64,000 bases of DNA from Phycisphaerae bacterium (GTDB lineage Bacteria; Planctomycetota; Phycisphaerae; UBA1845; Fen-1342): assembly GCA_028277645.1 (NCBI GenBank), contig JANQFV010000003.1, positions 186,001 to 250,000 on the forward strand. Reading direction: 5' to 3'. Shown here piece by piece: positions 7,555 to 16,864 of the stretch. Each line of letters opens with the position of its first letter. Positions within the stretch are counted from its first letter, which is position 1. Under the pieces are notes generated by a model. It had not been told where the DNA came from. It ran no database searches and saw only the letters and a program-made list of their open reading frames with translations. The position numbers and the translations under genes are program-made.

Positions 7555-10353
7555 TTAGTTAGCCGCTTCCGGGCAGGTGTAGCAGCCGAGCGACAGGCCG
7601 TACTCATTGCCACCCGGGTTACTGCACGGAACGTCGAAGCCCGGTGCCAGGCCGATGCGGACCCAGTAGGTGCCCGCCGGAATCAGCGTCGGAACCGGAT
7701 CGCCCTGGATCCACGGCGGCAGCGGGTCTTCATCAGGCACACCTTCGCAGGCCGCGAAGAAGCCCGACCACAGCGGAGCACCCGCGCAACCCAGAGCTGC
7801 ATCGTAGATGTCGTAGTCGATCGGAACCTCGGACTGACCACCGATGCACCACAGTGCCGGACCGGTCGTCGTCACCTCGTACCAGTCGCTGTCGTACCAC
7901 GTGCTCGGCGTCTGGTAGGAGCCGACATTACCGCAGACGAACCAGAACGGGTTGTACGTGCACAACGCGTTCGGGACCACGACGACGCTGTTGTCGCCGT
8001 CACAACCCGAGTTGTACGTGTCGACGTAACCGTCCGAGCACGGCGGCTCGCCTTCCTGGTTCTCGACCGGGAAGGTGCTGCAATCCAGCAGATCCGGGCA
8101 GTTCGGCTCGGGCAGGCAGATCGTCAGCAGGTACTCGTTCTGACCCAGGCAGCACGGGTAACCGTCAAAGATCGGATCGCCGTCATCCGGGAACACGAAC
8201 AGGATCCAGTCGCCGGCCGCGACGCGCTGGAAGACCGGCGCGTTCGGGTCGTACGTGCACTGCGCGAACTCCGCCACCAGGAACCACCAGCTATCGTCGC
8301 AGGTGGCCGGGTTCAGGATGTCCGGCATGAAGATCGGCGACGAGAGCGCCGGAACCTCAGAGTTCAGGTTCCACTCGATCTCGGTCGCGTTCGGCACGTT
8401 GAACGTGTAGTAGTCCAGGTCACGCGTGCCGTCGAGCGCCCACAGCGAACCACAGACGTTGACGCACAGCGTGTTCGGGTCGACCGTCAGCGACGTAAAC
8501 TGGTACGGTGCATCGCCGCTGCAACCCAGGTTGACTTCCTCGCCGCACAGCTCCGGCTCGGCGAAGCCATCCGGGAACGAATTGGGATCGCAGGTGATCG
8601 AGCAGACGTCACAGACCGTGTTGCAGGTCAGGTAGGCCTTGTAGTCCATACCACACTGCACACCGTCGAAGTCCGCCGTCGTGACGACAAAGTAGTAGTC
8701 GCCGGCCGGCAGACAGCGCGTCGTGACCGTCACCGGCGTGCAGGCAGCGCCGCTGGCCGACTGGGCCGTGTACTGATCCAGGCAACCCGAACCGCAGTTG
8801 CCAACCACGAAGATCGACGCCTCGAACTCAGCCTCGACCGTGAAGGTGAAGCTGGTCGGAACGCCCGCGGTGTACGAGAACCAGTCCGTGTCGCGGAACT
8901 GACCACCCGGAGGCGTCAGCGGACCCGGGCACGTGATCGGAACCGTGTACTGCGTGAGCAGGTCGACGAACGGGTTGATGTCTTCGAAACCAACCGAGCC
9001 ATCGACACCGATGTCGGCGTTGAAGCCGGTACCATCGCAGTACGTGGCACTCAGCAGCGCGTCGACGAACGGGTTGATGTCGTCGAAGCCGATGACGCCG
9101 TTGCAATTGCAGTCACCGACACAACCGGTGACGCCCTGGAACGTGCCCGACGTACCGCAGATCGTCTCGTCGCAAGTGATCGGGCTGAACACCGGGGCGT
9201 TCGCGTCGTTGCAACCGGTGTTGAACGTGTCGTTATAGCCGTCACTACAGACAGGCTCGCCTTCCGGCGTGAAGCCGCCGACGCCCGGATCGCAGTAGAT
9301 CGTGCAGCACTGGTCGCAGGTCGTGCCCGGACCAAGCCAGATCGGGCCGGTAGCCTTGGCGCCCACACACGCGGTGTAGGTCAGGTTCTCGGCACAGGTG
9401 CCGTCGTCATAGCAGCAAGCGCCAGTCGCGTCACCGCACGCCGGCGTCAGCGTCAAACAGGTCGTCGGGCTGGCGGCAAAGCGGCCACCGGCCAGACCAC
9501 AGATGAACTCATTCGAATCTACGCAGACCGTCGTGCGGTCGTCGCAGCACACACCAGCCTTGTTCTCGGCGAAGCAGTAACGCAGGTCGAGCGCCGGATC
9601 CGACGACACGGTCAGCGTGCCGAGGATGTCGCTGTCGTACCACTGCCAACGCGTGGCGTTACTCTCCGGCGCGCCCGAGGGGCCCCAGAGGTGCCAGCAA
9701 TCGTCCAAGACGGCTGTCGAAGCAATCGAGAAGTAACCCGACGACATGCTGACCGCCGAGTCCAGAACGCGGGTAAACTCGTAGTCTGTCGCCAGAATCG
9801 TGCCGCCGAAGTTAATCTGTGCAACCGCGGTCACGGACTGCGGGACACCGACCTCGCTGTAAGACGGAGCGGTCGCAGCCGGATTGCCCGGATTGCCGGG
9901 ATCATCGGCATAGAACTCGATGCGGAATTCGTGCGGCTTCTCACAGCCGTTGGCATCCCCATCGATGTACGTGCCGTGCCACGACACGATGCCGACCGGC
10001 GCCAGAATGTTCCAGCCATCCGGCGGGGGGAAGTCCTCGCAACGGACACGGCCGGTTGCACCGGTGCCAAAATCCGCGTCGAGATCGGTGTAGAACCACG
10101 TGTTGCCAATCTCATTCTGACCGGCCAAATAGCCCGCGGGGCAATCCGAACCGGCGCGGCCACGCAGCGCATCGCCCGTCGTCGCCGGACCTTGCTCGAC
10201 GAACGCACGGGTCGCGCCGTTCATAGCGGCATCGGCCGCTACCGTCGTCTGCTGCGCGACGGCCACGTCGCGGGCAGCCGTCGGCTGCTGGTCAGCGAAT
10301 GCGAATCCGCCGACGAGCACGGTACACAAAATACACAGTGCTTTTGTTTTCAT
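7555..10353 (-). CDS. Secreted Cys-rich protein with internal dockerin-like module
   Basis: 932 residues with a clear signal peptide (MKTKALCILCTVLVGGFAFA). The start ATG 10353 has GGAGA 10 bases upstream. Around residues 413-470 there is a duplicated calcium-binding dockerin-like module (GDCNCNGVIGFDDINPFVD, then VGFEDINPFVD), the kind usually found at the C-terminus of planctomycete secreted proteins. Here about 460 residues follow it, with recurring blocks such as CSDGY(N/V)DT(F/Y)N(S/T)GC and pre-peptidase-like beta segments (YYFVVTTADFDG, DWILFVFPDDGD) and many cysteine pairs. It is probably a modular cell-surface or extracellular protein; no catalytic domain was recognised. A long leader (about 470 nt from a TTGACT promoter) precedes it and a strong terminator follows. 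Confidence 0.8.
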   Translation of the reverse strand: MKTKALCILCTVLVGGFAFADQQPTAARDVAVAQQTTVAADAAMNGATRAFVEQGPATTGDALRGRAGSDCPAGYLAGQNEIGNTWFYTDLDADFGTGATGRVRCEDFPPPDGWNILAPVGIVSWHGTYIDGDANGCEKPHEFRIEFYADDPGNPGNPAATAPSYSEVGVPQSVTAVAQINFGGTILATDYEFTRVLDSAVSMSSGYFSIASTAVLDDCWHLWGPSGAPESNATRWQWYDSDILGTLTVSSDPALDLRYCFAENKAGVCCDDRTTVCVDSNEFICGLAGGRFAASPTTCLTLTPACGDATGACCYDDGTCAENLTYTACVGAKATGPIWLGPGTTCDQCCTIYCDPGVGGFTPEGEPVCSDGYNDTFNTGCNDANAPVFSPITCDETICGTSGTFQGVTGCVGDCNCNGVIGFDDINPFVDALLSATYCDGTGFNADIGVDGSVGFEDINPFVDLLTQYTVPITCPGPLTPPGGQFRDTDWFSYTAGVPTSFTFTVEAEFEASIFVVGNCGSGCLDQYTAQSASGAACTPVTVTTRCLPAGDYYFVVTTADFDGVQCGMDYKAYLTCNTVCDVCSITCDPNSFPDGFAEPELCGEEVNLGCSGDAPYQFTSLTVDPNTLCVNVCGSLWALDGTRDLDYYTFNVPNATEIEWNLNSEVPALSSPIFMPDILNPATCDDSWWFLVAEFAQCTYDPNAPVFQRVAAGDWILFVFPDDGDPIFDGYPCCLGQNEYLLTICLPEPNCPDLLDCSTFPVENQEGEPPCSDGYVDTYNSGCDGDNSVVVVPNALCTYNPFWFVCGNVGSYQTPSTWYDSDWYEVTTTGPALWCIGGQSEVPIDYDIYDAALGCAGAPLWSGFFAACEGVPDEDPLPPWIQGDPVPTLIPAGTYWVRIGLAPGFDVPCSNPGGNEYGLSLGCYTCPEAAN

Positions 10354-11091
10354 GGTCGCCTGTTCTCCTTCCAAATGGCAGCTTTCTCGCTGCAACTCCC
10401 GTTACCCAAAACCTACGCTCCAGCCGGGTCCCGCACCATCCGTATCGCGGGGACTTCACTGGAGCACGCTTTTCGACTTGTTATGCATGCAACCGTGCGA
10501 TGGTTGGAAGTGAGTATGCCCCCCAGCGGTTCGACAGATGAGAATGAGAATATGAAGCTACCGTAGCCGGACGTACACGACGCCCGGAGATCACTACAAC
10601 AGTTTCGACAGATTCGGACTTGCATACGTCGCTTCATCGCGTCCTTTGCGACTATGACGCTTGGGCCCGACGGATATCGGGCATCACGCACCCCCACGAG
10701 CAGCTCGCTCGAATGGGCGTGCGTTGGCTGTACGTCATGTCGGAGGAGCTAGGGCCTACTTCAGCCATCCAACGAGAGGTGGTCCATCCAAAAGCGCTCT
10801 GTAAGCCTCGCTTCTTCTCCTCATCAGTTATTCTCGCCGTGGCGAAGATCAAAGTCAACCCCTTTGCCTGATAAGGGGGCCATCTGGAGGCTGTGCGCCA
10901 ATGTGCCGCCGCGTCGGAACAGACCGTGCGCCATCCCGGCGAACAACGCGGCAGGATATCACGCAAGGAGAATCGGCAATCGGGTCCCATCAGTCCAGTT
11001 TGTGATGCCCAGACGCGTCGTGGCGCTGCCGCGCGGCCGCATTATCGTCCTATAAAAAAAACGGCGTCGCAGCCTCGATTACGGGGAGCGC
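10354..11091. other. Long intergenic region with candidate structured leader
   Basis: No convincing CDS. On the minus strand a TTGACT/GAGAAT promoter at 10830-10858 would start a leader of about 470 nt for the secreted-protein gene. Just after that start lies a potential long-range stem between TGAGGAG-type sequence near 10816-10822 and CTCCTC complement near 10743-10748, enclosing two GGATGG repeats. At 11054-11061 an A8 tract, read as U8 on the minus strand after a weak hairpin, may terminate the DUF368 gene. The rest shows nothing recognisable. Confidence 0.4.
10830..10858 (-). promoter_or_regulatory. Candidate promoter of the 932-residue secreted protein
   Basis: TTGACT (10853-10858) and GAGAAT (10830-10835) are separated by 17 bp. 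The predicted transcript starts near 10823 and begins with CUGAUGAGGAGAAGA, which shares TGAGGAGAAGA with the leader of the PEP-CTERM gene ending at 28653. Confidence 0.45.
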
Positions 11092-12168
11092 TCAACTGGA
11101 ACAACGATGCACTCCACAACCGGTGGCGTCGGCGGCAACCTTTGCGCGTCGCCCACCCACCCGACTCATCGCGTACGTGCCGCAAAAACCCGCAACACAG
11201 AACACGATGGCTGAAGCAACGCCAGCGAGATGGAACGACGATCGACCGCGCTCGTCCCAGCGTTCAACGATTAGCACCGGCAGTTCCTCGTCCGGGGCCT
11301 TGGCCACACCTGGCAGTTCCCAGCGTTCCGCGAAATCGCGCAGCTCGGCAGCCGAGCGGCGTTCGGCGGACTTCTCGTTGGGCGCCATGCCGAACGGCCA
11401 CAACCCGGCGACGGAACCGACGAGGATGCCGAGCAGCACGCCCAACGTTGACCGCGGAAATCTGTGCAGAAACACCTTGAGAAGGTTGGATAATCCGATA
11501 ATGCCGATTATGCCCCCCAACGCCACCGGCACGATGATCCCCACAGTCCGATCCTTTACGGCACCGACCACACGCTCGTATTGATCCATGACCAACAGCA
11601 TGTACGAGCCCGACACGCCGGGTAGAACCATGGTCGTCGCGCCGACCAGCCCTGAAACAACGTCCATACCCGGGTTGTGTGGGAAACCTGCTCCTTGCCG
11701 CAGAAACAGCACCCCGACCATCAGCCCGAAACCACACAGGGCGGCGATTACGACGTCAGCTCGGATCGGCCGCAAAGCTCTCAGGAGCAGTGGCGCGCCG
11801 CCGAGCGTCAGGCCGATGAACAGTGAGTACATCGCGATCGCGTGATGGAACAGCAGGTACAAAATCACACCAGCCAATCCGACGATCGCGCCGATGGCGC
11901 ACGTGCCCAACACCGCCAGGAACACCAGCCGTGCCGGACGAAAGCGAAACGCCGTTATGTCCGCTACGCTGTCGATGAACTCCTGGTACACGCCCATGGC
12001 CAGGACCATGGTGCCGCCCGAGACCCCGGGAATCAGATTCGCAATCCCCATCAGCGCGCCGGCGATACCAAATCGGAGCAGGCTCCAAGGCGTGTACATC
12101 GCGCGGGTGTTGTACGCCGCACGATTCGCCTTCGGTGCTGCCGGCTGCCGTGATGATTCTGCACTCAT
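11092..12168 (-). CDS. DUF368 membrane protein, candidate undecaprenyl-phosphate translocase (PopT-like)
   Basis: 358 residues with many membrane helices. The first half contains GIANLIPGVSGGTMVLAMGVY and the second half VLPGVSGSYMLLVMDQYE; this duplicated PGVSG motif is the DUF368 signature. Members of this family have been shown to recycle undecaprenyl phosphate across the inner membrane, which supports wall and LPS synthesis. The start ATG 12168 has GGAG nine bases upstream; the open frame before it (to 12267) lacks a ribosome site. The C-terminus extends into a charged linker (residues 280-325) and a final helix. A DedA protein, the other family with this proposed role, is encoded at 39977-40708. 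Divergent from the kinase gene. Confidence 0.85.
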   Translation of the reverse strand: MSAESSRQPAAPKANRAAYNTRAMYTPWSLLRFGIAGALMGIANLIPGVSGGTMVLAMGVYQEFIDSVADITAFRFRPARLVFLAVLGTCAIGAIVGLAGVILYLLFHHAIAMYSLFIGLTLGGAPLLLRALRPIRADVVIAALCGFGLMVGVLFLRQGAGFPHNPGMDVVSGLVGATTMVLPGVSGSYMLLVMDQYERVVGAVKDRTVGIIVPVALGGIIGIIGLSNLLKVFLHRFPRSTLGVLLGILVGSVAGLWPFGMAPNEKSAERRSAAELRDFAERWELPGVAKAPDEELPVLIVERWDERGRSSFHLAGVASAIVFCVAGFCGTYAMSRVGGRRAKVAADATGCGVHRCSS

Positions 12169-12347
12169 AACCGTGATCTCCTGGCCTTGGCAGCGTTCCG
12201 TCGGACGTGAACGGCGTCGAACCGCGAACGAGCGAGCGTAGCATAGTCGCGCCGACGCAGAGAGCAATCCATCATGCGCCGGTATACTGACCCTGAGTTG
12301 CTGGTTGCGCCGCTCAGGTATACAGCAAATTGGCGAGGCGATTTCAC

Positions 12348-14567
12348 GTGCAACCCGAAACGCACGACTCCGATAACGCTCGGGCCGAACGGATCGGGCG
12401 CGCCCTCAACGCGTTCCTCGATCGGCGCGGCGCGGGCGAGGTAGCCTTTGAACAGGAGTTGTACGCACGGCACCCCGACCTGGTCGATGAGCTGCGAGCG
12501 CACTGCAGCATGTTGAGTGACCTGCGCCCGGCCACGCAGCGCGTTGAAGCGCTCATCACTCAGGGCTTGTTGCAGCAGTCCGATGATCCCGCATACCAGG
12601 CCCGCCTCGGGCCGTTCGGGATCATGGAGGCGCTCGGCCGCGGGGGCGTAGGGCTCGTGCTTAAGGCTCACGATGACGCGCTGGGCCGCGTGGTGGCGTT
12701 GAAGATCCTCCGTCCGGAATTAGCGGACGACGAGCACGCTATCGCTCGTTTCACCCGGGAGGCCCGCTCTGCCGGGGCGCTCAACCACCCCAACATTGTG
12801 ACGGTATACGCAATCGGTAAAGAGCGAGGCGTCCACTTCATCGCAATGGAATACGTGCCTGGCAGAAGTCTCGCTGACCTGATTCGTAACGAGGGGCGGT
12901 TATCAGCGGGACTGGCAACCACGATTTTCCGACAGATCCTGCTCGGGCTCGGCGCTGCCCACGACGCCGGTCTCGTACACCGAGACATCAAGTCGGCAAA
13001 CATTCTGCTGGAGAAGCGTGCCGATGAACCGTCAACTGACTGCGTGAAGGCGAAGATCGCCGACTTCGGATTGGCGCGGATGCGCACTTCACAAACGCGT
13101 CTGACAATGGACAACACCGTTCTAGGCACGCCCGATTACATGAGTCCCGAGCAGGCACGTGGCGACGAGTCGATCGATCATCGCACAGACCTTTATTCCG
13201 CCGGCGTCGTGTTGTACGAGATGCTCAGCGGGCGAACGCCGTTTGCGACAGAAGACGCAACCACGACAATCCAGCGCATCCTGCACGAGCCGCCGCAACC
13301 ACCGCGCGAGTTGCATGCTGACGCTGATCGGCTGCTTTCACGAATCGCCCTGCGACTGTTGGCCAAGCGGCCCGAGGATCGCTTTGCGACGGCGCATGAC
13401 GTCCTCGCCGCACTCGACCGCGGTACGCATTTCGGTCTGCCGGAGCGCGCGCGGCGGCGGGCACGGCTGCTTTTCGCGGGCCTCGCGCTGATCATGCTCG
13501 CCGTCGTTGTGGAGCGTTGCGTGATCACCCTCTGGCGCACCGTCGAAGCCGAATCCAATCAACTTACCGCGGTGTGGGCTGACTCTCAGGGCCGCGATCG
13601 CGTGCTTGGGCAACGCGGCACGAGCAACGAACCCGTCGTCGTTCGTTGCCTCGATGCGCATGAAGGTAATACGAACTGCGCCGCTCTGGTACGCGCGACT
13701 CCGCAAACAAGTTGCGTCGCCGTTGGAGTGTCCGCGCCGAACGACGCATGTTCGCTACGTGTCTACGATCAGGCCGGCACCCCGTTGTGGCAAATGAACC
13801 TGTCGAGTGACCGCCAATGGCCTGACTGTGGGCCGCCGACAATCTGGAAATGTACAGCAGTGATTGCAGCCGACCTGGACGGCGCACCAGGCGATGAGAT
13901 CCTGGCAGTAGCGAAGGACGAGTGCGAATACCCCACACGGCTCAGCATCATCGACCCACGCACCCAATCGATCACGGCGACTTTCTGGCACGCCGGCGAG
14001 TTATCTGAGCCGCTTCTGGTACCGGACTTCTTTGGCGCGGGCCGCGCCGCGATTGTCGTCACTGGGCTCAATAACAAGCTCGACGGTTTCGCACATTCCG
14101 AGTCCGGAGATGCCGCGCGGTCTACAACGTACGACGTGGTGTCCATTGTGGCTGTGCTGGACCCCGTCAGCATGAATGGCTTTGGCCCTCCGCGAACGGC
14201 GAGATTTGCTGACCTCGAACCGATTCAGCCGTACGCGTATGCGTTCCTGGATGCACCCCCGTTACTCGTCGCACGGCGCCGGACCAGCGAAGCCGAACCG
14301 TGGATCGCACCGACAGCCGACGAGTTGGCGTGGATTGCCAGTATCCAACGGGCCAGTTATGCGGCCGAAGACAGCAATGGTCCATGGTTTTCCGCGCACA
14401 TCTGGCGTGGTGACCGCGAGCACGGTTCCGGGTATCTGATTCTGGATCGCGATCTCCGGCCGATCTCCTTCGTTCGATCGATGCTGGAACAATCCGACGT
14501 GGGCTTGGAAGACTGGCGTGCGCGCTGGTGTGTGCTCGCCGGAGGCGGTCCCGTCGCGCGCGAGTGA
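12348..14567 (+). CDS. Transmembrane Ser/Thr protein kinase (PknB-like)
   Basis: About 739 residues. A helical N-terminal stretch (1-85) precedes a full Hanks-type kinase domain: glycine loop GRGGVGLVLKAHD near 97, VALKIL, HRDIKSANIL near 210, DFGLARM near 239 and GTPDYMSPEQA. One membrane helix follows near 375-395, then an extracytoplasmic region of about 340 residues with a propeller-like repeat (AADLDGAPGDEILAVAK). So an external sensor is joined to a cytoplasmic kinase. The first possible start is TTG 12330; I prefer GTG 12348 because GAGG lies nine bases upstream and a TATACA box at 12319-12324 would place the transcript start near 12331. It is convergent with an ECF sigma gene 301 bp away, a common planctomycete pairing. 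Substrates are unknown. Confidence 0.9.
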   Translation: MQPETHDSDNARAERIGRALNAFLDRRGAGEVAFEQELYARHPDLVDELRAHCSMLSDLRPATQRVEALITQGLLQQSDDPAYQARLGPFGIMEALGRGGVGLVLKAHDDALGRVVALKILRPELADDEHAIARFTREARSAGALNHPNIVTVYAIGKERGVHFIAMEYVPGRSLADLIRNEGRLSAGLATTIFRQILLGLGAAHDAGLVHRDIKSANILLEKRADEPSTDCVKAKIADFGLARMRTSQTRLTMDNTVLGTPDYMSPEQARGDESIDHRTDLYSAGVVLYEMLSGRTPFATEDATTTIQRILHEPPQPPRELHADADRLLSRIALRLLAKRPEDRFATAHDVLAALDRGTHFGLPERARRRARLLFAGLALIMLAVVVERCVITLWRTVEAESNQLTAVWADSQGRDRVLGQRGTSNEPVVVRCLDAHEGNTNCAALVRATPQTSCVAVGVSAPNDACSLRVYDQAGTPLWQMNLSSDRQWPDCGPPTIWKCTAVIAADLDGAPGDEILAVAKDECEYPTRLSIIDPRTQSITATFWHAGELSEPLLVPDFFGAGRAAIVVTGLNNKLDGFAHSESGDAARSTTYDVVSIVAVLDPVSMNGFGPPRTARFADLEPIQPYAYAFLDAPPLLVARRRTSEAEPWIAPTADELAWIASIQRASYAAEDSNGPWFSAHIWRGDREHGSGYLILDRDLRPISFVRSMLEQSDVGLEDWRARWCVLAGGGPVARE

Positions 14568-14868
14568 TTACGAACGCAACCTCGGCCCCCCGCCCCAAAC
14601 CGGCTGAGCAGCCTGCCCCGCTCTCCTCAGTAGAGTCATGGCAGCGACGCGCGTCACCGATGTGTCACCCACACTACAACCCGACCGGGTCGCGAACGAT
14701 TACGGCGTCAGCCATGCCGCCCAACCGGCTTGGTCGGCACCCCGGGCCGAAGGCGGCGACGGAGAACCTCGCTCACCCTCTACTCATGAGAACGCTTTCC
14801 GCGCGCGGACTTAACGAGGCTCATCGGGAATTTTCGCAATTGGCGCAGTTCGGTGGTGTGCAGGCCGA
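14568..14868. other. Intergenic region between convergent kinase and sigma-factor genes
   Basis: About 300 bp without a credible gene. A 118-residue open frame crosses it but has arbitrary composition and begins inside the kinase gene. No clear terminator hairpin with a U-tract was found on either strand. Confidence 0.4.
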
Positions 14869-15507
14869 TCAGTACGCACGCTGAATTGCTCGTGTGAGCG
14901 TTGTGAGATGACCTCGCAAGGCGGTCAATCCGCGGTGGCAGAGCATGTGGACCGCCGCCTCTGTCTTCCCCAACCCCTTAGCGACGTCGGCAACCGCCTG
15001 TCCGTGCAAGAACCTGCGCGTGACGACCTCGCGTTGATCGGTCGTCAGACGCGCGAGGCTCGACATTACCGCGGCGATCGCTTCCTCGCGGGAAACGCGC
15101 ACGCTGGGTGTTGAATCTGGAGCCAGCACGCGACTGAGCAGTCCAGGATAGGTTTCTGTCATGCCATCGGGCGCTGCCAGGAGCCGTTGCGCGTCGCGTT
15201 TCGCCGTGCGCCACTTCCGTTCGGCGTCACGCAGTCGAGACAGCGCGATGGTCTTCAGCCATGCAAAGAACGCCGCGGGCGTCGGAAAATCGCACGACTG
15301 AAAGCTCTCGAATGCCGCAACGTACGCCTGCTGGAGCACATCTTCCGGCTCGACGCGGTGCCGCAATGCAGGTGCCGCCGCGCGGCCGACTACCGTCATC
15401 AACCTGGAATGGTATCGCATTATCAGCAATTGCAGGGCGACTGAATCCCCAGCGTTCGCTCGCGTAACTAACCGTGATTCAACCTGCTCGCACAAGACAG
15501 CCCCCAC
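14869..15507 (-). CDS. ECF-type RNA polymerase sigma factor
   Basis: 212 residues. Region 2 is seen in RHRVEPEDVLQQAYVAAFESF and FFAWLKTIALSRLRDAER; region 4 in LTTDQREVVTRRFLHGQAVADVAKGLGKTEAAVHMLCHRGLTAL, the -35-recognising helix-turn-helix. It would direct RNA polymerase to a small regulon. No anti-sigma gene is adjacent. The gene starts with GTG 15507, 18 bp after the oxidoreductase stop, so both are probably co-transcribed. It faces a membrane Ser/Thr kinase, and in planctomycetes ECF factors of this type are often linked to such kinases, so kinase control of the sigma factor is a reasonable inference. No Shine-Dalgarno is obvious before the GTG; a start a few codons inside is possible. 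Confidence 0.85.
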   Translation of the reverse strand: MGAVLCEQVESRLVTRANAGDSVALQLLIMRYHSRLMTVVGRAAAPALRHRVEPEDVLQQAYVAAFESFQSCDFPTPAAFFAWLKTIALSRLRDAERKWRTAKRDAQRLLAAPDGMTETYPGLLSRVLAPDSTPSVRVSREEAIAAVMSSLARLTTDQREVVTRRFLHGQAVADVAKGLGKTEAAVHMLCHRGLTALRGHLTTLTRAIQRAY

Positions 15508-15525
15508 GCGATGCCCCGCGATAAG

Positions 15526-16710
15526 TTATTTGATTTCGTTGACCTTTACTGCCGCGCGGTGCTTGGCCGCCAGCAGTGCCGCCTCCAGAACGCGATGCAC
15601 CTCGTACGCGTCGGCGAAGGTCGGCAACGGCACAAGCGGCTCCTCGCCGCCGAGCTCTGCCATGATGTCCGCCACCATGTTCACGTACGTGTGCTCGTAT
15701 CCGATGATGTGCGCGTCGGGCCACCACGCACCGGCGTAGGGGTGCTCCCCTGCCGTAGTACACATGATCCGCCGCCAGCCCACCGTTCCGCGGTCGTCGG
15801 TCGCCTCGTGGAACCACAGGACGTTCATGTCCTCGAGATCGAACCGCAGCGAGCCCAGCTCGCCGTTGACCTCGAAGCGGAGCGCGTTCTGGTCACCCAT
15901 TGCCACGCGCGTTGACTCGAACGAGCCGACTGTTCCATCCTTAAAACGGGCGAGGAACAGCACCGCGTCGTCCACGTCGCTCTTGCCCTTCTGCTTGCGG
16001 GCCCGTGCGGGGGGCAGGCCGCGTTTCGTCGGCGTGGGCGGCACGATTCGCTCGGGAATGAACGTCTCGGCGATCGCACCCGTCACCTCCGTAATCTCCT
16101 GTCCGGTAATGAACCGGGCCAAGTCGACGATGTGGGCGTTCAGATCGCCGTGGGCGCCGCTGCCGGCATACTTCTTCTGGAAACGCCAACCCAACGGTGT
16201 CTCGGGTCCGCCCCAGTCCTGCAAGTAAGATGCCCGCAGGTGGTAGATGCGGCCCAGTCGACCATCCTGAACCAGTTTCTGCGCGAAGGCCACAGCCGGA
16301 CACCGCCGAAATATGAACCACACGAACGTCTTCGACCGGCGGGAACGCACAGCGGCATTCTTCATCTGCCGGGCCTCTTTCAGCGTGTGGGCGAGCGGCT
16401 TTTCACAAGCCACGTGTTTACCGGCAGATAACGCCGCGAGCGCCTGCTCGGCGTGCATGTAGTTGGGCGTACTGACATCGACGAGATCAACTTCCGTGCT
16501 CTTGACCACGTCCTTCCAGGTGGTGCTGTAGTTCTTCCAGCCCCAGCGATCTGCAAATGGTGCCAGCGCGATCAAATCCCGCCCGACGATCGTGTGCATG
16601 ACGGGACGTTTCGGGAGGTTGAAGAACCGAGATGCCTTGAGATAGGCGTTGCTGTGCGCCCGTCCCATAAACTTCAGTCCCAACAGGGCTACGTTGCAGG
16701 TGTCTGACAT
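15526..16710 (-). CDS. Gfo/Idh/MocA-family NAD(P)-dependent oxidoreductase
   Basis: 394 residues. The N-terminal Rossmann fold starts with VALLGLKFMGRAHSNAY, and the family lysine is in GKHVACEKPLAHTLKEA near residue 97-100. The C-terminal half is the alpha/beta substrate domain, with GDLNAHIVDLARFITG carrying the conserved His/Asp pair. Such enzymes oxidise or reduce sugars, inositols or related polyols; the substrate cannot be told from sequence. ATG 16710 has a GGGAGG site about 10 bases upstream. It is followed closely by the ECF sigma gene. A short charged insertion near residues 225-240 (PTPTKRGLPPARARKQKGK) is unusual. Confidence 0.9.
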   Translation of the reverse strand: MSDTCNVALLGLKFMGRAHSNAYLKASRFFNLPKRPVMHTIVGRDLIALAPFADRWGWKNYSTTWKDVVKSTEVDLVDVSTPNYMHAEQALAALSAGKHVACEKPLAHTLKEARQMKNAAVRSRRSKTFVWFIFRRCPAVAFAQKLVQDGRLGRIYHLRASYLQDWGGPETPLGWRFQKKYAGSGAHGDLNAHIVDLARFITGQEITEVTGAIAETFIPERIVPPTPTKRGLPPARARKQKGKSDVDDAVLFLARFKDGTVGSFESTRVAMGDQNALRFEVNGELGSLRFDLEDMNVLWFHEATDDRGTVGWRRIMCTTAGEHPYAGAWWPDAHIIGYEHTYVNMVADIMAELGGEEPLVPLPTFADAYEVHRVLEAALLAAKHRAAVKVNEIK

Positions 16711-16864
16711 CCTGTCAGTCCTCCCGGACGACTACGCCTAACGCTTGTTGGGTCGGGAATATACATGCCCTACCGCCCCCTGTCGACCTCTCCGGGCCAC
16801 ACGACCGTCGGATATCGCGGCCAAGTGCTGCGGTCCGCGTCCGAAACCGTGTCCCCCGGCCTAC

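Noticed and set aside
10620..10990. Small proteins on either strand in the gap upstream of the dockerin-like gene (83 and 112 residues)
   Set aside because: Neither has a ribosome site or recognisable sequence, and the region fits a promoter and leader better.
14528..14884. 118-residue open frame crossing the kinase-sigma gap
   Set aside because: Starts inside the kinase gene in another frame and overlaps the end of the sigma gene; no sequence support.
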